Under the pieces are notes generated by a model. The model had not been told where the DNA came from. It did no database searches and saw only the letters and a program-made list of their open reading frames with translations. Shown in pieces: positions 61,262-64,000 of a DNA stretch of 64,000 nucleotides. Source of the stretch: a virus. The stretch's first letter is position 1; each line of letters opens with the position of its first letter. Made by a program: the position numbers and the translations under genes. The stretch is taken from positions 1 through 64,000 of the IMG/VR virus record IMGVR_UViG_3300010885_033832, one strand, 5' to 3'.

Positions 61262-61294
61262 ACACCCCCCACACCGTTAGGCGTAGGGGGCGTT
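61261..61294 (-). terminator. Terminator after the single-pass membrane protein gene
   Basis: AACACCCCC paired with GGGGGCGTT and an inner ACACC/GGCGT; all three plus-strand mismatches are A-C, so all pair as G-U in the transcript. Confidence 0.8.
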
Positions 61295-61302
61295 CGTTCG
61301 CG

Positions 61303-61485
61303 TTACTTGTTCTTGGACTTGGTGAACGGTGAGTGGTTCATCGCGTAGATGTATTGGCGTTGACGGCGATTGAACCGTGGGCGGTGCTTGAGCAGATAGA
61401 ACCAGTTGATCGTGAATAGCGTGACGGCGATACCCGTCACGAAACTCGCGACAACCGTCACGATGAATATCGTGTCGTTGGACAT
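61303..61485 (-). CDS. Small single-pass membrane protein (60 aa)
   Basis: ATG at 61483-61485. The product (MSNDTIFIVTVVASFVTGIA, then VTLFTINWFYLLKHRPRFNR) has one long hydrophobic segment (about 5-33) followed by a strongly basic cytoplasmic tail. It could be an anti-superinfection or membrane-signalling protein but no family is recognised. The upstream gap contains a hairpin and palindromes but no promoter, so it may be read with the preceding gene. Confidence 0.7.
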   Translation of the reverse strand: MSNDTIFIVTVVASFVTGIAVTLFTINWFYLLKHRPRFNRRQRQYIYAMNHSPFTKSKNK

Positions 61486-61509
61486 TGTTTCCCTCTCGTG
61501 AGAGTTGGG

Positions 61510-61543
61510 AACGGTGTGACCCTCTCGCGAGAGCCACACCGTT
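61510..61543 (-). terminator. Hairpin before the single-pass membrane protein gene
   Basis: AACGGTGTG (61510-61518) pairs with CACACCGTT (61535-61543), enclosing the palindrome CTCTCGCGAGAG (61522-61533). A second CTCTC/GAGAG pair follows near 61491-61504. Confidence 0.65.
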
Positions 61544-61550
61544 CGATGGA

Positions 61551-61838
61551 CTAGGGGAGGCGAACCGAAGTCACCGAAGCGACATTGGTGAACTCGCCTT
61601 TGGATACCGCTTCCGCGATAGCAGGGTACGCCGAGAGAATGGATTTGGTGTCCGTTGTCTTGCGTTCGGTGACGGTTACGCGAGCGATTGTCTGCCCTTT
61701 GTATTCCACCGTTCCCTCGCCGACCGCGCCGATGATGAGCGCGCGGAGCGTTTCACTCTGCTTGGTGAGTGTGTCGATTTCCGCCTTGAGAGCGCGGAAC
61801 TCGGCGACCGCGTCAGCGACCTTTTTGGTTACGACCAT
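61551..61838 (-). CDS. Hypothetical protein with N-terminal coiled coil (95 aa)
   Basis: ATG at 61836-61838 with ribosome site CGAAAGGACACGACA. The first half is a coiled coil (KKVADAVAEFRALKAEIDTL, then KQSETLRALIIGAV); the second half is beta-like (VEYKGQTIARVTVTERKTTD) followed by a helix with AYPAIAEAVSKGEF. Similar small proteins occur in phage DNA-metabolism regions but I cannot name the family. Complete unit with promoter and leader hairpin; longer frame upstream rejected because it crosses them. Confidence 0.75.
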   Translation of the reverse strand: MVVTKKVADAVAEFRALKAEIDTLTKQSETLRALIIGAVGEGTVEYKGQTIARVTVTERKTTDTKSILSAYPAIAEAVSKGEFTNVASVTSVRLP

Positions 61839-61857
61839 TGTCGTGTCCTTTCGTTGG

Positions 61858-61876
61858 GAGAGGGCGTGTCCCTCTC
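61858..61876 (-). promoter_or_regulatory. Leader hairpin GAGAGGG-ACACG-CCCTCTC
   Basis: A perfect 7-bp stem with loop ACACG, 8 bases after the -10. Confidence 0.8.
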
Positions 61877-61884
61877 GTGATTCC

Positions 61885-61914
61885 ACTCTACGCGGCCACA
61901 CCCGACAAACGCAA
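61885..61914 (-). promoter_or_regulatory. Promoter of the 95-residue protein gene
   Basis: TTGCGT (61909-61914), 18-bp spacer, TAGAGT (61885-61890). Confidence 0.7.
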
Positions 61915-61943
61915 ACACCCCCCACCTTTCGGTGGAGGGTGTT
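61914..61943 (-). terminator. Terminator after the 84-residue protein gene
   Basis: AACACCCCCCACC with GGTGGAGGGTGTT: 13 positions, one plus-strand C-A that is G-U in the transcript, loop GAAA on the minus strand. Confidence 0.85.
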
Positions 61944-61950
61944 CGTGGCG

Positions 61951-62205
61951 TTAGCCGATGTAGCGAGCGTAAACGGTAACGCGCTTACTGCGGTTGGAGT
62001 TCTTGCGCGAAGTCGCTTCAAACGACCCAGCAGGGGTGAATCCAATCAAGATACCTCGCTTGATTGACACCACATAACTTGCTGGTGCGTTGTCGCTAAC
62101 GACGGCCCATTCTCCTGGATTTGCTTTGAGGGCTTTAGCAATCGCCCCGTACTTACCTGTTTGCACAGCGCGCTTCGGCGGTGCTTCCCAGCGGATTTTT
62201 ACCAC
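61951..62205 (-). CDS. Small basic protein (84 aa)
   Basis: It begins at GTG (62203-62205) after the strong site CAAAGGAGAGAC. The product MVKIRWEAPPKRAVQTGKYG... is basic and ends KNSNRSKRVTVYARYIG. The middle (PGEWAVVSDNAPASYVVSIK) is predicted mixed helix and strand. It resembles small DNA-binding-like phage proteins by charge only. Complete unit with promoter, GAGGGG-ACACG-CCCCTC leader hairpin and terminator. Confidence 0.72.
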   Translation of the reverse strand: MVKIRWEAPPKRAVQTGKYGAIAKALKANPGEWAVVSDNAPASYVVSIKRGILIGFTPAGSFEATSRKNSNRSKRVTVYARYIG

Positions 62206-62218
62206 GTCTCTCCTTTGC

Positions 62219-62235
62219 GAGGGGCGTGTCCCCTC
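62219..62235 (-). promoter_or_regulatory. Leader hairpin GAGGGG-ACACG-CCCCTC
   Basis: A perfect 6-bp stem with loop ACACG, 8 bases after the -10. Confidence 0.78.
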
Positions 62236-62243
62236 TCGGTTCT

Positions 62244-62272
62244 ACTTTACGACCAGAGCGAACACAACGCAA
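62244..62272 (-). promoter_or_regulatory. Promoter of the 84-residue protein gene
   Basis: TTGCGT (62267-62272), 17-bp spacer, TAAAGT (62244-62249). Confidence 0.72.
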
Positions 62273-62273
62273 A

Positions 62274-62310
62274 CAACCCCCCCACCCGATAGGGCAGGGG
62301 GGCGCGGTTG
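62274..62310 (-). terminator. Terminator after the 30-residue protein gene
   Basis: GC-rich stem CCCCCC/GGGGGG with inner CCC/GGG and loop TATC, then GTTGTTTGCG on the minus strand. Confidence 0.75.
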
Positions 62311-62313
62311 GGG

Positions 62314-62406
62314 CTAGTACCCGAACACCCACTCACCTTTGTGTTCGCAGGTGAAGAGCGCACCGCACTCGTCGCACGGCACTAGCACAATCTCTTCGTT
62401 GTCCAT
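62314..62406 (-). CDS. 30-residue cysteine miniprotein
   Basis: ATG at 62404-62406 after CAAAGGAGAACCG, a strong site. Product: MDNEEIVLVPCDECGALFTC then EHKGEWVFGY, with CDEC plus one more Cys and a His, enough for one zinc site. It is the smallest ORF I support here. Support comes from the full unit around it: promoter, AACACG leader hairpin with two G-U pairs, strong ribosome site and terminator. Confidence 0.65.
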   Translation of the reverse strand: MDNEEIVLVPCDECGALFTCEHKGEWVFGY

Positions 62407-62422
62407 CGGTTCTCCTTTGTTG

Positions 62423-62440
62423 GCAGGGCGTGTTCCCCAC
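62423..62440 (-). promoter_or_regulatory. Leader hairpin GTGGGG-AACACG-CCCTGC
   Basis: A 6-bp stem in the minus-strand RNA with two G-U pairs and loop AACACG, 6 bases after the -10. Confidence 0.78.
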
Positions 62441-62446
62441 ATCTCC

Positions 62447-62476
62447 ACCGTACGCGATCGTGGGGCGAACCGACAA
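62447..62476 (-). promoter_or_regulatory. Promoter of the 30-residue protein gene
   Basis: TTGTCG (62471-62476), 18-bp spacer, TACGGT (62447-62452). Confidence 0.65.
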
Positions 62477-62507
62477 ACACCCCCCACCCTTTCGGGTGAG
62501 GGGCGTT
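62476..62507 (-). terminator. Terminator after the 162-residue protein gene
   Basis: AACACCCCCCACCC with GGGTGAGGGGCGTT; both plus-strand mismatches are A-C and pair as G-U in the transcript; minus-strand loop GAAA. Confidence 0.8.
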
Positions 62508-62516
62508 CGGTTCAGG

Positions 62517-63005
62517 CTACCAACTTGCTCGGTAGGTGAAGTCACAATCGGCGAGTGACTTGTTGGCGAGTATCTGCGAGAGTTCGTCACGAGTGGTTTC
62601 CAAGTCCTTCCAGTACCACTCGTCAATCTCGGTCGAACCGAAGAAGAAGCCAGCCTGTGGTGGCAGGTGTTCTTCCGCGATTGCCGTTCGGTTTGCTTCG
62701 CTCGCGCCGAGAATGATGTCGCACAGGTTTCGCAACGCTTCCAAGCCGTCACGCGGTACGCCGATTTCTTGGCACTCGTCAAGCCCATCAGCGAAGTTGC
62801 TCACGAACCATTGGTGAATGGCGTTCGCTTTCCGCCAATACATTACCGTCACAGCGAGGGTCGCAGACGGCGAGTATTCGGGCAGTATCGCAGGGTCGAA
62901 CCCTGCCGTTTCCAGCACACTCGCAAACTGCTCGCGGTCTGCTTCGGGTCGGTGTTCCCAACCCGATAGGTACTTCTCGGCAGATAGATACATATCCAGT
63001 CCCAT
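62517..63005 (-). CDS. MGLDMYL-type phage protein (162 aa)
   Basis: ATG at 63003-63005 with site CAAAGGAAACATA. It begins MGLDMYLSAEKYLSG, a start shared by a family of uncharacterised phage and bacterial proteins, then has VMYWRKANAIHQWFVSNFAD, PPQAGFFFGSTEIDEWYW and KDLETTRDELSQILAN, all typical of that family. Function is unknown. It is the longest gene of the array and has the full unit architecture: promoter, 7-bp AACACG leader hairpin and terminator. Confidence 0.82.
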   Translation of the reverse strand: MGLDMYLSAEKYLSGWEHRPEADREQFASVLETAGFDPAILPEYSPSATLAVTVMYWRKANAIHQWFVSNFADGLDECQEIGVPRDGLEALRNLCDIILGASEANRTAIAEEHLPPQAGFFFGSTEIDEWYWKDLETTRDELSQILANKSLADCDFTYRASW

Positions 63006-63023
63006 TATGTTTCCTTTGCTTGG

Positions 63024-63043
63024 TGTGAACCGTGTTGCTCACA
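63024..63043 (-). promoter_or_regulatory. Leader hairpin TGTGAGC-AACACG-GTTCACA
   Basis: A 7-bp stem with one G-U pair in the minus-strand RNA and loop AACACG, 5 bases after the -10. Confidence 0.8.
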
Positions 63044-63048
63044 TTTCC

Positions 63049-63077
63049 AAACTACGGCACCGGCGGCCACAACGCAA
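63049..63077 (-). promoter_or_regulatory. Promoter of the 162-residue protein gene
   Basis: TTGCGT (63072-63077), 17-bp spacer, TAGTTT (63049-63054). Confidence 0.72.
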
Positions 63078-63078
63078 A

Positions 63079-63106
63079 CAACCCCCCACCGTGAGGTGAG
63101 GGGTTG
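63079..63106 (-). terminator. Terminator after the cysteine-rich protein gene
   Basis: CAACCCCCCACC with GGTGAGGGGTTG, 12 bp; the single plus-strand C-A mismatch is G-U in the transcript. The tail TTTGCGTT holds the next -35. Confidence 0.85.
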
Positions 63107-63114
63107 CTCGGCGG

Positions 63115-63321
63115 TCACTCGTATTGAGCGTGGATTACATCCCAGCAGGGGAAGCAGTACGGCTCTCCGTTGTCGCGGTGAGTTTTCTTACCACAGGCAT
63201 CACAGGGAACTTTCCCCTCTCCACCGTCATAGCACGAATAGCAGGTGTAACCGTCTTCTTCGAGAATGTCCTCGTCGAGTTGGTCGCAGGTACAGGTCGG
63301 GTTGTTCGGGTTCTTTTTCAT
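63115..63321 (-). CDS. Cysteine-rich multi-zinc protein (68 aa)
   Basis: ATG at 63319-63321 overlaps the stop of the preceding 42-codon gene (TGATG), so the two are translated together; an upstream TTG start inside that gene is less likely. The product MKKNPNNPTCTCDQLDEDIL... has CTC, CYSC, CDAC and CFPC pairs plus histidines (KKTHRDNGEP), enough for two zinc sites as in DnaJ-type or ribbon folds. It may be an RNA- or protein-binding adaptor. No family named. Confidence 0.75.
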   Translation of the reverse strand: MKKNPNNPTCTCDQLDEDILEEDGYTCYSCYDGGEGKVPCDACGKKTHRDNGEPYCFPCWDVIHAQYE

Positions 63322-63449
63322 CAGTTCCCCTCGCAATCGTGTCCGTAGGACAGTTCCTGCTCGTCAACCTCGTTGGTCGGGTCGAACACTCGCGAGCATT
63401 CGACACACTTGAGCAGAAGTCCTGCTCGCGTAATGGTGAGTTCCATCAT
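63321..63449 (-). CDS. 42-residue cysteine miniprotein
   Basis: ATG at 63447-63449 (or the adjacent ATG at 63444-63446) after GAAAGGAACCGAG. The product MMELTITRAGLLLKCVECSR... has CVEC and a late H-x-C (SYGHDCEGN), a possible zinc site. It shares a message with the following multi-zinc protein through a TGATG overlap. Unit includes promoter and an AACCG-loop leader hairpin. Confidence 0.68.
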   Translation of the reverse strand: MMELTITRAGLLLKCVECSRVFDPTNEVDEQELSYGHDCEGN

Positions 63450-63462
63450 CTCGGTTCCTTTC

Positions 63463-63477
63463 AGGGGCGGTTCCCCT
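63463..63477 (-). promoter_or_regulatory. Leader hairpin AGGGG-AACCG-CCCCT
   Basis: A perfect 5-bp stem with the loop variant AACCG, 8 bases after the -10. Confidence 0.75.
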
Positions 63478-63485
63478 CTACTTCC

Positions 63486-63513
63486 AATCTACGCGATCGG
63501 GGCGCAAACGCAA
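63486..63513 (-). promoter_or_regulatory. Promoter of the two-gene cysteine-protein unit
   Basis: TTGCGT (63508-63513), 16-bp spacer (or TTTGCG with 17), TAGATT (63486-63491). Confidence 0.68.
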
Positions 63514-63517
63514 AGTA

Positions 63518-63549
63518 CCCCCCGAGCGAAAGGGATAACTCTCGGGGGG
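63518..63549 (-). terminator. Terminator with no gene directly upstream
   Basis: CCCCCCGAG (63518-63526) and CTCGGGGGG (63541-63549), 9-bp perfect stem, then TACTTTGCG on the minus strand. Confidence 0.75.
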
Positions 63550-63652
63550 CGTTTCTTTGTGTGTGGCGTTACCGTCAAGGGGTAAACACGATTCCCTGAC
63601 AACCACTCCGTCTAGGCTACCACACCGTGACGCGCGCAAAATACCAAAACAA
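63550..63652. other. Empty slot between two terminators
   Basis: About 100 bp lie between two terminators with no ATG-started ORF. A TAGCCT -10-like box occurs without good -35. It could be a degenerate unit or encode a short RNA. Confidence 0.4.
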
Positions 63653-63682
63653 CGAACCCCCCTACCGAAGTAGAGGGGTTCG
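63653..63682 (-). terminator. Terminator after the DUF2958 gene
   Basis: CGAACCCCCCTAC with GTAGAGGGGTTCG, 13 bp including one plus-strand C-A that is G-U in RNA; minus-strand loop TTCG, then TTGTTTTGG. Confidence 0.88.
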
Positions 63683-63691
63683 CGGTGACCG

Positions 63692-64000
63692 TCAGACGGT
63701 GAGGTTGCTTGCTTGGATTTCAGCGAGCGAGCGCGGTTCCCAGTAGAGGTCGCGTTCGACCATCATTCCCATCGGACCGACCACGCCTGAGAGTTCCGAG
63801 AGCGAGAAGTATCCCAACTCCATCTCGAAGCCGTTGACCAGACCGAAGAACTGGTCTTCGCCATCGAACTCGGTTGCGTACCAAGTCCAGTTCGCCCAGG
63901 GGGTGAAGTACTTGACCGTAGCCATCGTTTCCTCAAGCGACTTGTTCTCGTTCGTGTAGAGCGGTGGAAGTGCTGCGCGCACCTCGTCGTTCATCAGTTC
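63692..64000 (-). CDS. DUF2958 domain protein, start probably just outside the window
   Basis: The visible product fits DUF2958: ALPPLYTNENKSLEETMATV, then KYFTPWANWTWYATEFDGED, FFGLVNGFEMELGYFSLSEL and VERDLYWEPRSLAEI. The frame is open to the right edge; an ATG at 63992-63994 (MNDEV) is inside, but family proteins usually start M-(E/Q/K)-L, and the two codons before it encode EL, so the true ATG is likely at 64001-64003. DUF2958 proteins occur on phages and conjugative elements, often near anti-restriction genes, with no established activity. A terminator follows. Confidence 0.85.
   Translation of the reverse strand, partial: ELMNDEVRAALPPLYTNENKSLEETMATVKYFTPWANWTWYATEFDGEDQFFGLVNGFEMELGYFSLSELSGVVGPMGMMVERDLYWEPRSLAEIQASNLTV

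Noticed and set aside
63115-63336. TTG start giving a 73-residue form of the cysteine-rich protein
   Set aside because: The TTG lies inside the upstream miniprotein gene; the ATG at 63319-63321 overlapping its stop (TGATG) is the better start.
58404-63477. Regularly spaced hairpins resembling CRISPR repeats or transposon ends
   Set aside because: The stems differ between copies, each lies just before a ribosome site, and spacing follows gene length. No spacer-repeat structure and no transposase.
1-64000. tRNA genes, integrase and attachment sites
   Set aside because: I looked for clover-leaf patterns, recombinase motifs and long direct repeats at gene ends and saw none; a tRNA scan would be decisive.

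Overview
The window is a piece of a tailed double-stranded DNA phage genome, almost certainly a siphovirus. It holds a large terminase, a portal, a maturation protease, an HK97-type capsid protein, a tail tube, a tail-assembly frameshift pair, a 1276-residue tape measure, baseplate/hub proteins and collagen-like fibres, all on the minus strand. I see no integrase, tRNA, CRISPR array, insertion sequence or cellular housekeeping operon. An actinobacterial host is the best guess, from the prohead-protease style, a DUF1360 protein, a DUF6582-like segment, frequent GTG/TTG starts and a promoter placed for a leaderless message. This is inference; I cannot name the phage or the host. Both ends are cut inside genes.

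Layout, in the direction of transcription (right to left). (1) 57.7-64.0 kb: about 19 very small genes (SSB, a DUF2958 protein, many cysteine-rich miniproteins, two small membrane proteins). Most form a one-gene transcription unit: terminator hairpin, a -35 box in the terminator's T-rich tail, a TAnnnT -10, usually a hairpin at the predicted 5' end of the mRNA, an AAAGGA-type ribosome site, then the ORF. (2) 51.1-57.5 kb: a small basic protein with a leaderless-type promoter, a two-helix membrane protein, a peptidoglycan-binding-like protein, thioredoxin, large terminase, a cysteine-containing protein, an unknown protein, a MoxR/CobS-like AAA+ ATPase and its VWA partner, which also carries HExxH. 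(3) 50.3-51.1 kb: a gene-poor stretch with unusual vocabulary, next to a helix-turn-helix protein. (4) 44.7-49.8 kb: DUF1360 protein, portal and putative head proteins, one with a zincin motif. (5) 31.4-44.7 kb: one 4425-codon gene containing a complete superfamily 1 helicase. (6) 23.3-31.1 kb: two large fusion proteins, one with a ParB-like end and one combining prohead protease with a Dps ferritin-like domain, then the major capsid protein. (7) 0-23.2 kb: capsid-like protein, tail tube, connectors, assembly chaperones, tape measure, distal tail proteins and fibres.

Genes 1-50 kb are closely packed, often with TAATG, TAGTG or ATGA stop-start overlaps, as expected of a long late operon; a few hairpins (after the capsid and tail-tube genes) could tune expression. 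The giant helicase protein, the protease-Dps fusion, the ParB-like fusion and the zincin protein all lie between portal and capsid and share an RD-x-x-G-(Q/R/K)-(W/F) motif, so they may be capsid-associated or packaged cargo. The most novel items are the array of one-gene units with covarying 5' leader hairpins, the dispersed GGCGCTCGCC element that falls inside several promoter spacers, the Dps domain with all five ferroxidase ligands in a head protease, and the 4425-residue helicase protein.
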